Below are positions 12,859-23,616 of a DNA stretch of 64,000 nt, one piece after another. The DNA lies in contig NC_133558.1 in the NCBI RefSeq assembly GCF_048773025.1, positions 40,210,501 through 40,274,500 on the forward strand, written 5' to 3'. Numbering within the stretch: position 1 is the first letter of the stretch; every line of letters starts with the position of its first letter. This DNA is from Camelus bactrianus. Its lineage: Eukaryota; Chordata; Mammalia; Artiodactyla; Camelidae. Below the pieces are notes generated by a model. It did not search any database. It had not been told where the DNA came from and saw nothing but the letters and a program-made list of their open reading frames with translations. The position numbers and the translations under genes are program-made.

Positions 12859-13955
12859 GGCAACGAAGGGGAGATCCCACCTCAGGGACGGGAACACACA
12901 GAGGGTCCCGGAGGGACAGGGACACACAGAGTGTGAGGGGCAATGAAGGGGACACCCCACCCTAGTAACGGGGAGCCACAGAAGGTCCTGTAAGACAGGC
13001 AGAGGCAGAGTGTAGGGGGGCAATGAAGGGAGATCCCACCTCATGGATGAGACCCCACAGAGCGTCCAGGAGGTCAGGCACAGACCGAGTGCATGGGGGC
13101 ATTAAGGGGAGACCCCACGCAGGGATTGGACCCCACAGAGGGTCCAGTAGGGACAGGGACAGGGTGCAGTGGGGCAATTAACGGGAGACCCCAGCTCAGG
13201 GATGGGACCCCACAGAGGGTCCAGGAGGAATCGGGATAGACAGAGTGCAGGAGGACGATGAAAGGGAGACCACCACCTCATGGAATGGACCCCACAGAAA
13301 ACCAGGTTTGACAGGGACAGAGAGAGTGCAGGGGGGCAATGAAAGGGAGACCCCACCTCAGGGATGGCACCCGACAGAGTGTCCAGGAGGGACAGGGAAA
13401 GACAGAGTGCAGCGGGGCAACAAAGTGTAGATCCCACCTCAGGGACCCCACAGAGTGCCCAGGTGGAAAAGGGACAGACAGTGTGCAGGGAGGAAATGAA
13501 GGGGAGACCCCACCATAAGGACCCCACAGAGGGACCAGGAGGAGCAGGGATAGATGTAGTGCACGGAGACAATGAAGGGGGGACCACAACTCAGTGATGG
13601 GACCCCAAAGAGGGTCCAGGAGTGCCAGGGATAGACAGAGTGCAGGGAGGCATGAAGGGGGGACCCCACCTCATGAATGGGACCCTACAGATTTTCCAGG
13701 AGGACAGGGACAGCCACAGTGCTGGGGGGGGAATAAAGGCGAGAACCCACTTCAGGGATGGGACCACACGAAGGGTCCAGGAGGGACAGGGACAGACAGG
13801 GTGCAGGCGTGCACTGAAAAGGAGACATCACCTCAGGGTCGGGTCCCCACAGAGTGTCCAGGAGGACAGGGAAACATAGAGCTCAGGGGGGCAATGAAGG
13901 GGAGACCCCACCTCAGGGACAGGACCCCACAGAGGGTCCAGGAGCACCTGAGCCT
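12859..13955 (+). repeat. S-gamma switch tandem array (short)
   Basis: About 14 degenerate units of roughly 70-82 bp, G-rich on the plus strand, built around CCCCACAGAGGGTCCAGGAG, ACAGGGACAGACAGAGTGCA and GGGGAGACCCCACCTCAGGG. Human S-gamma is made of ~79-bp units, and the position upstream of CH1 on the G-rich strand fits a gamma switch region. Switch regions form R-loops and are cut by AID during class switching. The array is short for a functional switch region and begins abruptly at the palindrome arm end. Confidence 0.85.
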
Positions 13956-15102
13956 GCACGGCGGAAGGCAAGCTGCCCAGGGGTCGTGCTGCCCACCCAG
14001 CACAAGGATGAGGGAGCCCTGGCAGGGGCTCGCCCACACCAACAGCGCTGGTGCATCAGAGGCCAGTGGAGCTCAGCTGGGCTGCCAGGCCTTCAAGGAG
14101 CGTGTCCCTATCAGTGGGCAGAAGCCTGCCCCGGGCTGCACTGGGCTAGTTGTGCCAGAGACACGTGGCTGGCCTGGGTTTCCGAGAGCTCGGAGCTGGC
14201 AGTACAGGGGCTGCACACCAGCTCCACTGGCTACAGGAGGGGCGATGGGAGCCAGGGCGCAGAAGGTCAGGACTAGGAGCCGAGGGCTGGGAGCAGGTGG
14301 GCGCAGAGACGCAGACCAGCACCTGGAGGGAACTAAGGAACAGGGGAGACTTCTGGGGGCCCAGGGAGCAAAGAAGAGGCTTAAGGTACCCAAGGGCCAG
14401 CAGCACTGCTGGGAGGGGACCAGGGTGGGACAGAGACTCTGCCAGGGGAGAGCTGCCCAGAAAGGGAGGGGCACCTAGCAGCTCCAGGGAGAAGGGCCCA
14501 GGAGCAGAGCAGAACGAGGCGGGTGACCTGCGGCAGGTCAGAAGGCAGGGGCTGCTAAGGGCCAGCACCCCAGGGACAAAGCTCAGGGAGGCCACAGGTG
14601 AGCAGGAGACTGAAGACCAAGAAGGCAGGCGGCTTCTCAGGAACATGGAGAAAGCAAGTAGAACATGTGCGGGTGAGCAGGGGCTGGGAGGGCAGGGCGG
14701 CCGCTCCAGCATCTCCAGGACGCAGGTAGGGCTTGTGCAGGTGGGTGGGGGCTGAAGGGCACAGGGCTAACACAGGATTTCAGGAAGCAGGCAGAGTTAA
14801 TGCAGGTGGACAAGGGGCTGGGAGGGCAAGGAGCTGACCCAGGAAATCCAAAGAGCAAAGCCAGTCCTGGGAAAGAAATTCCCGGACTGGATCTGAACTA
14901 GGCTGAGGGCTCTGGGGCCGGCGCTGTTCAAGGCCTGTAGCTCCAGGGACAAGGGTCAGAGAGGGTGTAGGTGAGCAGGGGGCTGCACCAGGAGGGCAGG
15001 GGGCTGCCGCAGGAGCCCGGGGACATGGCAGAGAGTTTGAGCGAAGGTCTGAGTAGTTGAGCAGGCCCAGCTGAGGGCTCCTGGGACAGCAGGACCCTTG
15101 AG
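12859..15102. other. Single-copy spacer between palindrome arms
   Basis: About 2.24 kb with no mirror partner. Its left half is S-gamma tandem repeat and its right half is GC-rich DNA leading to the CH1 flank of the right gene copy. A true fold-back read artefact without its own loop would lack such a spacer, so this part must be explained by any model for the palindrome. Confidence 0.9.
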
Positions 15103-16211
15103 CCCCTGAGGGGCTGGCCGGATGGCGTGCTGGGGTGGAGAGACCTCCCTGGCAAGGGAGTTCTGTGGGAATGAAGGAGAGGGGTCACCCCGAGGGGACC
15201 CGATGGGCCCCAGTCCTTGGGCTCAAGGGCCCGTGGTGGGATGGGAAAGGAGGGGTGGACATGCTATAGCCTGGTGGGGTGAAACAGACCCTGGACCCAG
15301 CAGAGGGAAGGAAAACGCAGGGCTCATTCAGGGCCTGAGCTGGGCTGCCAGCCGGAGCAGAGCACAAGGGTCAGGGTGAGAGGAGACAGGCCCGGCCAGG
15401 GATGGGCCCGGGCTGCTGGCACCAAACAGGAGAGGAAGGTGGGGGCAGTGTGGGGCTCCAAACTGTGCTGAAGGATGAGCTGGACTGAGGAAGGACAAGG
15501 GCAGAAGGAAAGCAGGGACCTGAGAGCCACGAGCTGGGGTGGGGTCAGAGGCCCTGGTGGGAGGGGGAAGTGAGCCGAGGGGCTGCAGCTGGAGGTCCAG
15601 AAGAGGGACCGGAGCTCCCCAAGGCAGAGTGTCGCAGCCGGGCTGAGGCCACAGGGATGAAAGGGGAGGGGCCGAGGAGGAGGCCTGCAGGGACAGGGTC
15701 CAGGGGGGCCAGGGCCCAGGGCCCAGGGCCCAGGTGCTCTGGCTGCAGAGCTGACCCAGTCGACACGGGCCCGGAGGGCAAAGAGCAGGCCAGGCAAGGG
15801 GCCACGAGCAGGCTTCTGGGTGGTGGAGGCCCACCACGCCAAGGAGAGGCCCGCTCACCCAGGGCAGGGCCGGGCTGGGGCAGCAGGACGGTGAGCTCAG
15901 GGGACCAGCGGACGCTGGCCGGGAGCAGGCAGCACTGGTCAGGACCCAGACACAGGGCTCAGTCAGGCCAGGCACTTGCAGGAGGTTAGGGACCTGGGGG
16001 GCTCTCACCCAGGTGATCACCCAGCTCTGACCCACAGCCGCAGAGGCACGAGGCCCCAGGTGGTGAGGGCCCTGCCGGCCAGCTGGTTTGCAGGCATTCT
16101 GGAAGCATGTGGGTGCTGGGCTCAGGGGTGCCCAGACCTGGGCACGTGACACCCTGCCCGGACCCTCCCAGGGGTGAAGCCCCGGTGGTCACACGGCCTA
16201 CTTTCTTGCAG
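13956..16211 (+). other. Interval from S-gamma to CH1
   Basis: GC-rich DNA without a gene. Between about 14580 and 15070 there are degenerate repeats of a GTGAGCAGGGGCTGGGAGG type, typical of decayed switch-flanking sequence. From 15103 on it is shared with the left arm. The polypyrimidine tract and AG before CH1 are at 16200-16211. Confidence 0.6.
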
Positions 16212-16505
16212 CCTCCACCAAGGCCCCATCGGTCTATCCTCCGACTGCTGGATGCGGGGACGCTCCTGGCTCCACGGTGCCCTTCGGCTGCCTGGTCAGG
16301 GGCTACATCCCTGAGCCGGTGACGGTGACCTGGAACTCGGGCGCCCTGTCCAGCGGCATCCACACCTTCCCGTCCATTCTCATGTCCTCGGGGCTCTACT
16401 CCCTCAGCAGCTTGGCGACCATGCCCGCCAGCAGCTCGGCCGGCAAGACCTTCATCTGCAACGTAGCCCACCCGGTCAGCAGCACCAAGGCGGACAAGCA
16501 TGTGG
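16212..16505 (+). CDS. IGHG CH1 exon
   Basis: 294 bp, the usual IGHG CH1 length (98 residues including split codons). It starts [10 protein letters not shown] with the first codon completed by a G from J. The light-chain-bonding Cys (AGCGD), both intradomain Cys (FGCLV, FICNV) and the core Trp (TWNSG) are present. It ends ADKHV. The acceptor is a pyrimidine tract plus GCAG at 16208-16211. The donor at 16506 reads GTAAGA after a G, a strong consensus. Camelid heavy-chain-only genes are known for a G-to-A change at the first donor base, which is absent here, so CH1 should be retained in mRNA. Differences from the usual camelid CH1 (YPPTAG for YPLTAR, STVPFG for STVAFG) are from memory. Confidence 0.9.
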
Positions 16506-16823
16506 GTAAGAGGACAGGCCTCAGGGAGGGCGTCCACTCCCAGACAGGACCGAGGTCAGCCCTCCTCCCGGCTCGAACCACATGCCAGGATGGTGACCTC
16601 TGCCCAAGGTATCAGAGGAGATGCGGTCACCTCACCTGAAGGCCTCCCAGGCCATGTGAGGGGTCCTCTGGGTGTTTCCACCAGGTTCAAGTTGGGCACA
16701 GGCTGGACAACTCTAACCCACAGAACTGGTGCCGATGTGCACCTTCCACAACCTGTCCCTGACCTAAACTCCACCCAGGGCCATCTCCCGCCCACAGGAA
16801 CCCCCCATCTGCTCTCTCTGCAG

Positions 16824-16868
16824 CGCTCCACAGCGAAGACCCCAGCTCCCAGTGTCCCAAATGCCCAG
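16824..16868 (+). CDS. IGHG hinge exon, gamma-2c type
   Basis: 45 bp, 15 residues: [15 protein letters not shown]. Llama/alpaca gamma-2c is remembered as AHHSEDPSSKCPKCP (Ser or Thr in the middle), while gamma-1 hinges begin EPHGG, gamma-2a/2b hinges are long Pro-Gln repeats and gamma-3 begins GTNE. The two Cys in CPKCP give the inter-heavy-chain bonds. Acceptor CTCTCTGCAG ends at 16823; donor GTAAGG starts at 16869. Confidence 0.88.
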
Positions 16869-16995
16869 GTAAGGGAGCCAGGCTACACCCTCCATCGCAA
16901 GGAAGTGACCAGACACCAGGCCCCGCCTGATGAGGGAAACGTGCCCTACAGGAGGCCCGTCCAGGTGCTGACCCACATCTTGTTTCCCCCACCAG

Positions 16996-17325
16996 CCCCT
17001 GAGCTCCTTGGAGGGCCCAAGGTCTTCATCTTCCCCCCGAAACCCAAGGACATCCTGTCCATCACCCGAACGCCTGAGGTCACGTGCCTTGTGGTGGACG
17101 TGGGCAAGGAAGACCCTGAGATCGAGTTCAGCTGCTCCGTGGGTGACACAGAGGTACACACGGCGGAGACAAAGCCAAAGGAGGAACAGTTCAACAGCAC
17201 GTACCGCGTGGTCAGCGTCCTGCCCACCCAGCACCAGGACTGGCTGACGGGGAAGGCGTTCAAGTGCAAGGTCAACAACAAAGCTCCCCCGGCCCCCATC
17301 GAGAGGACCATCTCCAAGGCCAAAG
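16996..17325 (+). CDS. IGHG CH2 exon
   Basis: 330 bp, standard IGHG CH2 length. It starts APELLGGP, which includes the lower-hinge Fc-receptor contact, and ends TISKAKG with the split Gly. Intradomain Cys are in EVTCLVV and FKCKVNN, and the N-glycan site is in EEQFNSTYR. The stretch KEDPEIEFS is gamma-2c-like. The invariant strand-C Trp is replaced by Cys ([11 protein letters not shown] at the expected TGG, near 17133-17135). This removes a core residue and adds an unpaired Cys, so folding is likely impaired. Confidence 0.9.
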
Positions 17326-17408
17326 GTGGGAGGGACAACGGGCGTGGGAGGGTCCTGTGGGGCTGCTCGGAGTGACCGCCATGCTCGCAGACACACCTGT
17401 CCCCACAG

Positions 17409-17734
17409 GGCAGGCCCGGGAGCCGCAGGTGTACACCCTGGCCCCACACCAGGAAGACCTGGCCAAGGACACCGTGGGCGTAACCTGCCTGATCAAAGGC
17501 TTCTACCCACCTGACATCGACGCTGAGTGGCAGAGGAACGGGCGGCCGGAGTCAGAGGGCGCCTACGCCACCACGCTGCCCCAGCCGGACAACGACGGGA
17601 CCTACTTCCTCCACAGCAAGCTCTCGGTGGGAAAGAACACGTGGCAGCGGGGAGAAGGCTTCACCTGTGTGGTGATGCACGAGGCTCTACACAGATCACT
17701 CCACCCAGAAATCCATCTCCCAGTCTCCGGGTAA
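17409..17734 (+). CDS. IGHG CH3 exon with +1-shifted C terminus
   Basis: Starts [10 protein letters not shown]. Both intradomain Cys (VTCLIK, FTCVVM) and the Trp in AEWQRNG are present. After MHEALH the usual camelid HNHYTQKSITQSSGK is replaced by [13 protein letters not shown]. The DNA between HEAL and the stop is one base longer than the family pattern, so the frame shifts near 17690 and ends at TAA 17732-17734 instead of TGA 17736-17738. The lost segment contains the His-Asn-His cluster used for FcRn and protein A binding. The internal donor for membrane splicing (GTAAAT at 17731) is intact, but in the shifted frame M1 is read out of frame. Confidence 0.88.
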
Positions 17735-17824
17735 ATGAGCCTCACCCCCCTCCCCGAGGCTCTCAGGGTCCCGCGGGGACGCCTGAGCCCCACCCCTGTG
17801 TACATACCTCCCGGGCCAGCATGA

Positions 17825-17830
17825 AATAAA
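17825..17830 (+). terminator. Secreted-form poly(A) signal
   Basis: AATAAA about 90 bases after the CH3 stop, followed by a GT/T-containing stretch, as in other IGHG genes. Competition between this site and splicing to M1 normally decides secreted against membrane mRNA. Confidence 0.85.
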
Positions 17831-19139
17831 ACACCCAGTACCTCCCTGGGGCCCTGCAACACTGTCATGGTTCTTTCCGTGCAGAGCTCCAGCGCTCGCC
17901 GGGCCTGCGGGAGGCGGGGGCAGGCCAGGCTCTGAGGACAAACTTGGTGCCAACGGAGGCAGGCAGCAGCCCGAGGCCAGAGAGGGGGCTCTGCCAGAGG
18001 CAGCAGCTCCCCAGGGTCCAGGGTCCGGCCAGCACCTACACAGGCTGCAGTGTGTAGAGCCTCCCAGGGACCCTCACGGAAATGAGTGCACGGTTCTTCC
18101 CACCTCTGTCCAAGCCCAACTGTGGGACAGTGGCAGGTCCTAGTCCCCGCAGTTCCCGTCCCCGGGGCCTCGAGGGTCCACGTGCTGACACCCTGTCAAC
18201 ATGGGAGCCACGCCTGGCCTGCGATGGGGGCACAGGCCTCCTGCTCCCAGGTCACACGGAGATCAGGCCCTACCTTCCCGCAGGTGAGGTGCTCGGGGCC
18301 AGATCTGTAACCTCGAGGGGACACTCACCCAGGCTCACAGGAAACAAGCCCTCTCATGGAGCACACCAGCCTGCACACCCCTCGTCCACCTGCAGACTCA
18401 CGCACACGCACGTGCCTGTGCAACTGCACACAAGGGCACAACCACACAAGTGCACACAAGCCAGCCTTGCTCACTGGGTCCTCAACGGGGTACCTGCCCG
18501 GGGCCAGACCAGAGCCTGGAGCCGGGTCTCATGAACCCTCTGTGGACACCAGCTTGGTCCCCACTCGTCAAAGCCCCAGCAGCACTGACCACACTCTGAC
18601 CACACTGGCCAGCTCAGACCCCCACCCCTCCTCTCCCCAGGACACCCGCACCCCCGCCTCAACAGACAGAGACCCAACACCCCACTGGTCCCTAGCACGC
18701 CCACCCCACCCCCTCGGGCACACAGGGACACCCCAAGGTTGCCTCCGCCCTTCCCTGCAGTAGGACCCACCACAGACCTGCTCTGCAGGCCCCTGCCGTC
18801 TAGGCCTGGCCTCCGGTGGGAGGGAAGGCAGGGGTCAGGGCACCCTCTCCCCAGAGGACCCCATGAAAGGCACCGCAGAGGAGAGGATGAGGGACACCCA
18901 CTGGCCAGGCCGAGATCTGGGCCCAAGGAGTCCGGCCAAGACTGAGGCCCAAGCGGGAGAAATGGGGGACACGAGGTCGGTGCCCAGGGATTGACCTCAG
19001 GGAACCATTGATCCAGCCCCCCAAGGGGATCCTAGTGCCCCACCCACCCTGTCACAGAGGGACCCATCCCCAGGCACCACTGACGCTGCCCTGGCACGTG
19101 ACGGGCAGCCACAGAGCTGACCACCCCGTCCCTGTCCAG

Positions 19140-19273
19140 AGCCACTCCTGGAGGAGGAGAGCTGTGCCGAGGCCCAGAGCGGGGAGCTGGACGGGCTGTG
19201 GACCACCATCTCCATCTTCATCACCCTCTTCCTGCTCAGCGTGTGCTACAGCGCCACAGTGACCCTCTTCAAG
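19140..19273 (+). CDS. IGHG membrane exon M1
   Basis: 134 bp between acceptor GTCCAG and donor GTGGGC. In its proper frame it reads [19 protein letters not shown] (acidic extracellular linker with one Cys), then the transmembrane segment [18 protein letters not shown] and VTLFK. The conserved polar face (TT, S, CYSA) is the one that packs with CD79A/CD79B in the B-cell receptor. M1 itself is intact. The defect lies upstream: joined to the shifted CH3, the junction would be read in the wrong frame. Confidence 0.9.
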
Positions 19274-19638
19274 GTGGGCGGGCCAGGCCAGCTGTCCCTG
19301 CTGTCCCCACACAGCGCCCGCACAGTGCCCCTTCCCTGTCCACTCCCTGTTCCTCCATGTCCCTCCCTGTCCCCTCACAGTCCCGTCACTGTCTCCTCAC
19401 TCTCCCCTCTTGTCCTTTCCGTCCACTGTCTGTCCTCTGTCTCTCCAGTTCATTCTGTTCTCTCACTGTCTCTCTCTGTCCCTGTCGGGACCTCCCTGTC
19501 CCTGGCTGTGCCCATGGAGTCCTCACGCCACCCCACCTGAGCACTCTCGCGGCCGGCAGTCCCCGGGCTGGGAGGCCAGGTCCTTGCGGGCAGCTGGCAC
19601 GAGGGCCCCGGCTGTGCCCACACCCGCCGTCCCTGCAG

Positions 19639-19722
19639 GTGAAGTGGATCTCCTCCTCGGTGGTGGAGCTGAAGCGGACGATCGTCCCAGACCACAGAAA
19701 CGTGATCGGGCAGGGGGCCTAG
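19639..19722 (+). CDS. IGHG membrane exon M2 (cytoplasmic tail)
   Basis: 84 bp including TAG: 27 residues starting VKWISSSVVELK and ending PDHRNVIGQGA. In mammalian membrane IgG the tail carries PDYRNM, the immunoglobulin tail tyrosine motif that recruits Grb2. Here Tyr is His and Met is Val, so that signalling motif is gone. Acceptor CCTGCAG ends at 19638. Confidence 0.88.
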   Translation: MKWISSSVVELKRTIVPDHRNVIGQGA

Positions 19723-22311
19723 CGTGCCCTCTGGGGGTGTCCACGGCCACCCCAGACCCCAGAGGTACCCCGTTCATCACTCCGAGCTGCTCAGCCACTA
19801 CGCCGCCCGCTGCCTTGCCAGCTCTGATCTCTCGGCCGTGCTCACCCGCACCTCCATCCTCCGACCTCACGGCCACCACCGACCACACCCTGCACCCTGC
19901 CCACCTTCAGGGGACCAAGTGGACAGCAGGTGCTACCACCAACCTGAGCCGAGGGGTCTGCCTGTCCTCACCGGGAGTGCCCGGGGCACCCTGGGGTTCC
20001 CTTGGATGAACAGGAGGCTGGCATCCCGGGGCAGTGGGCAGGGATTGCTCTGTGGACACCATCAGGTTGGTCATCAAGCAGGGTCCCCAAGGGGAGGCGC
20101 CTGTGTCAGATCCTTGGTGGGAACATACGCAGCCCTGGCCAACGTCTCACAGCAGGGAGGCTTTTGGATGTGCCATCAACGGTCAGCCAAGTACTCAGCT
20201 CTGAGAAGGGCCCGGGCCCATGGCCCCTACAGGAGCCAGGCCTGCCAGGAAGGGGGTGAGGTCTCCCCACTCCAGCTTCCCAGAGACGGGCCTGGTGACC
20301 GGGTCCCCCACGGGCAGGACACAGCCTCGCTGGATAGAGCAAGAGGGACACTGGCAAAACAGGGCAGTGGCCGCAGCCAGCCTGCCCTGTGGCCAGCGGC
20401 CTGAGACACCTTCAGCAGGAGCTCCCCTGCACTGGGCGGTGGGGTGAGAGGCGGGCCCCGGGAGGAGGGAGCCCGACAGCCTGGCGTCCCGGCCCGAGAC
20501 CCCTGGGCCTCTCCTGTCTTGTCCCTGGATGGGGAGGGGCAGGCCCCACTGCCGGGTGGTGGCAGGGGATGGGGGGCGCGCTACAGCCAGGGGTCACGGC
20601 AGGCCTGGCTTGGGAAGCTGTGCATCCTTTCTAAACGTCTGGAGCCCACGAACTTTCTGCGCTGTTTATCTTTGGTTTGGGTTTTTTGTTGGGAGACTCT
20701 GGCTTGTCATGTTTTGGGTTGTTCAGACAATAAAGCATCCTTTACCATTCCATAGCTCTCTGGGAATCGCTCTATGTTGCGGCCCCTCCCCTGGTGACTC
20801 CACAGCCTGGCCGCCCTCCACACCCTCCCAGCCCCAGGCCCCAGCTCTCCCCCCACCACACCCATCCCTGGGGTTCCCTGGGGGCGCGGAGTCAGCAGCA
20901 AGTCCCAGGTGTCGGACGCCTGGTCAGCACGGCTGCTGTAACACACACCACAGTCGGGTTGGAACCACAGAAATTATTGTCTCCCGTCCTGGAGCAGCAC
21001 GTCCCAGGTCGAGGAGCGTGAAGGCCACTGTGCCCACCGGCTGCCAAGGGTGCAGGGACGGAGTCAGGACTCGGTCCTCCCGGGAGGCCAGACCCTGAGC
21101 TCCAGTCCCTCCTGGTGGTTCCATCTCAAAGGAACAGTCTCAAGTCCCAGGAGTCACAGCTGTCTGCCCTTCGCAGGAAACGCTCCAGGAAATGGAGGCC
21201 AGCGCCTGGTCGGGGCTGGCTCTGCTGGGCGATCCAGGTCAGCAGTTCAGGAGAGCTCAGTCACCCACGGGACGCGGCCCTGGGCGGCTGGACATTGTCC
21301 AAGTGTCTGTGTGAGCCTTTCAGTGTGTCAGGGAAGGGGGGGCGAAATCAATGTGCCGAGTCTGGCTCTACGGCCCCAGGGGAGGCCAGCAGGACAGGCT
21401 CCTGGAGGGGAGCAGGGACCAGCACTGAGTGTCTGTCAGTAAAGCCACAGCACCCTAGGGCCGTTGGAAAGGGCCATTCCGGCTTCCTGTGGGGGACAGG
21501 CAGACAGACAGACAGACAGAGAGACAGAGGAAGACAGAGAATTTTATGCAGGAAAGGGACAACTTGCCCCACTGTGCTCTACACCGAAGACGGTGAGGCC
21601 ATGGGGGCGGGCAGCCGGGTCCAGGCGCATCGCCGGCCCTCAGGGACCCTGCCAGGCGTGAGGACACTGGGCACCCTCTGCCTCCAGGGCTCTATCGGGG
21701 CTCCGGAAACCATCCTGGGGGTCTCCCCCACTCGCAATTTCCCTTGGACGGAACACCTAACCAACAAGCTGAACCTGCCAATGGTCCCTGCAGCCTGCCC
21801 GGTCCCAGGCCCTGCCCCTCACCTCCATCCCCTGGACCACGGATCTGCCTCCAGCCAGACATTCCCACGGGGACACCAGGCCGGTCGATACCGGGCTGGC
21901 CCCACGGGTCCCTGAGGAGCATCAGTCCCAGAACAGCTGCCCCCCACCAGGCCTGAGGGCCCCGTCCTGACCCTGGGGCAACACCAGGCCACAGCGCGTC
22001 CCCCATGCACAACCCCTCCTGGGCCCCTGGAAGCGAAGTGGCCGACGCCTTCCCTTGAGCCCCTGTGTCAGCACCGGTGTGAGCCTGAGGTCAGCCTCCT
22101 GCTGCTCCTGACCCCTCGGGGCCCTGCCCCGGGCAAGACCTCCGACACACTCCTGTCAGTGTCGCACCTCTCCTGCCCGCACCCCCATCCACATCTTACA
22201 CACACACACACACACACCCACACACACCCCCTGGGATGCCACCCCACTGCGCTCCTGGGCCCCCACCAGGTCCCCCCTCCTCCCGCCCTCCAAGGGGAAC
22301 GTCTGCCAGTC
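19723..22311 (+). other. IGHG 3' flank, right arm
   Basis: Membrane 3' UTR to about 20.75 kb, then GC-rich non-coding DNA. Simple repeats: a (GACA)n tract near 21500-21530 and a (CA)n tract at 22198-22228. No further exons recognised; the long open frames here are composition effects. The mirror image is 5650-8238. Confidence 0.6.
20729..20734 (+). terminator. Membrane-form poly(A) signal
   Basis: AATAAA about 1 kb after the M2 stop, preceded by T-rich sequence, at the distance expected for the IGHG membrane 3' UTR. Confidence 0.72.
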
Positions 22312-22315
22312 TGAG

Positions 22316-23021
22316 CCTTGAATACCTGGATTGCTGTCCGTGTGTGGTGTCCGTGGATGTGGAGAAAAGAAACCCTTGTGCACTGTTGGTGAGAACATAA
22401 ATTGGCATTACCGTTGTGCAAAACAGTTTGGAAGCCCCTCAAAGAAATTTCAGAAACAACTACCACACTTGCAGCAATCTCACTGCTTAGAATAAACCCG
22501 AGCGAACATACAACAGGTCTTAAAGAGGCACTTGAACACCCACTGCACAGCAGCTCCGTTGACAATACCTACCACGAGGCAGGAACTCGAGTGTCCTTCC
22601 GTGGATGGACAGATGAGCACGATATGGGCTAAGCGTACAATGGAACAGTACTGCCCCTGAAGAAAGAAGAACATTGTGACGTGTGTGACAGCACGGGGGC
22701 ACCTGGAGGACATCGGATCGCGTACCGTGAGCCAGGGGCAAGACGGTGAATCGTGTGCGATTCCACTTGTGTGAGCGATTAGGAGTGGCCGCATTCCCAG
22801 AAAGAGAAAATACAGAAGTGGCTGCAGCCGGGGGAGAACGGGGGGTTGTTGTTTACGGGCATAGGGTTTCACACGTAAAGATGGGAAGAGTTATGGAGAC
22901 ACAGGTGGTCGTGATTGCACTTTATGAATGTATTTACTGTCCCCAAAACCCGTAGAAAGGTTTGACATGGTACACTTTCTTAGGGGCAAATCCTATTCTT
23001 TTACCACAATAAAAAAACCTT
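22316..23021 (+). mobile_element. Old LINE-1 3' end, right arm
   Basis: Mirror of the L1M-type fragment at 4940-5645, here in sense orientation. Confidence 0.75.
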
Positions 23022-23616
23022 TTAAGCAGGAGAAATCTAACCCATTAAATAACATCTGAAAGCCTTCAGGAAGACCTGGAGCCTGTGTCTCTCCCTGTGG
23101 AAGAAACCGGTGGCAGCAGGATGGAGCTGCACAGCTGCCTGGCCCAGGGCTGGACCCCCTGTGGAGGCCGGCGGGCGCCGGAGGAGCAGCTTCTCCACAC
23201 TGACGGCGTGAGGGTGCAGGGCAGTGACAACGTGCACGGCTGTAGCACAGCCCCCCAGCCAAAGGACGGCTCCTTCAGTTTGCTCTCCAACAGGTGTAAA
23301 CTTCTCTTCTGAACAACCCTAACCTAGAGACACACAAAGGGAAGGGAACGCTAAGAAAGCTGCTTACGGCTTAGCTAACCTGACGTAGAACAAGAACAGC
23401 ACAACCCACTGCTTGTCGGCCACCGTGGACCACGTTAAGCTTCCCGATTAAAAGACAGCAATACACTTTGTGTCTCCACCTAATGCAGGGAAATTATCTC
23501 AGATGTAATATAAAACTGCCAACCCTCCTCCAGGAAAGGCTTCAACTGCCATTGACCATCTTACGTATCTTCGGCTGATGTTCATTTCTCGTGTTGATGA
23601 ATAACCTCCGTCTTGG

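Larger units (their letters stand above)
16212..19722 (+). pseudogene. IGHG (gamma-2c-like) constant gene, right copy
   Basis: Full-length camelid immunoglobulin gamma constant region: CH1 16212-16505, hinge 16824-16868, CH2 16996-17325, CH3 17409-17734, M1 19140-19273, M2 19639-19722. All splice sites are AG/GT and exon phases are canonical for IGHG (one base carried over at CH1, hinge and CH2 ends). In the family it forms the Fc and, with CH1 included, pairs with light chains. The hinge and CH2 match my memory of camelid gamma-2c, an isotype normally lacking CH1 in the protein because its CH1 donor is mutated; here that donor is intact. Lesions are a +1 shift late in CH3, CH2 core Trp replaced by Cys, and loss of the tail Tyr. 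The array at 12859-13955 is a correctly oriented S-gamma. Probably a pseudogene; transcription is not excluded. Confidence 0.85.

Noticed and set aside
12859-13955. CRISPR-like or coding repeat
   Set aside because: Units are degenerate over their whole length with no constant repeat/variable spacer pattern; the context and G-rich strand fit an S-gamma switch region.
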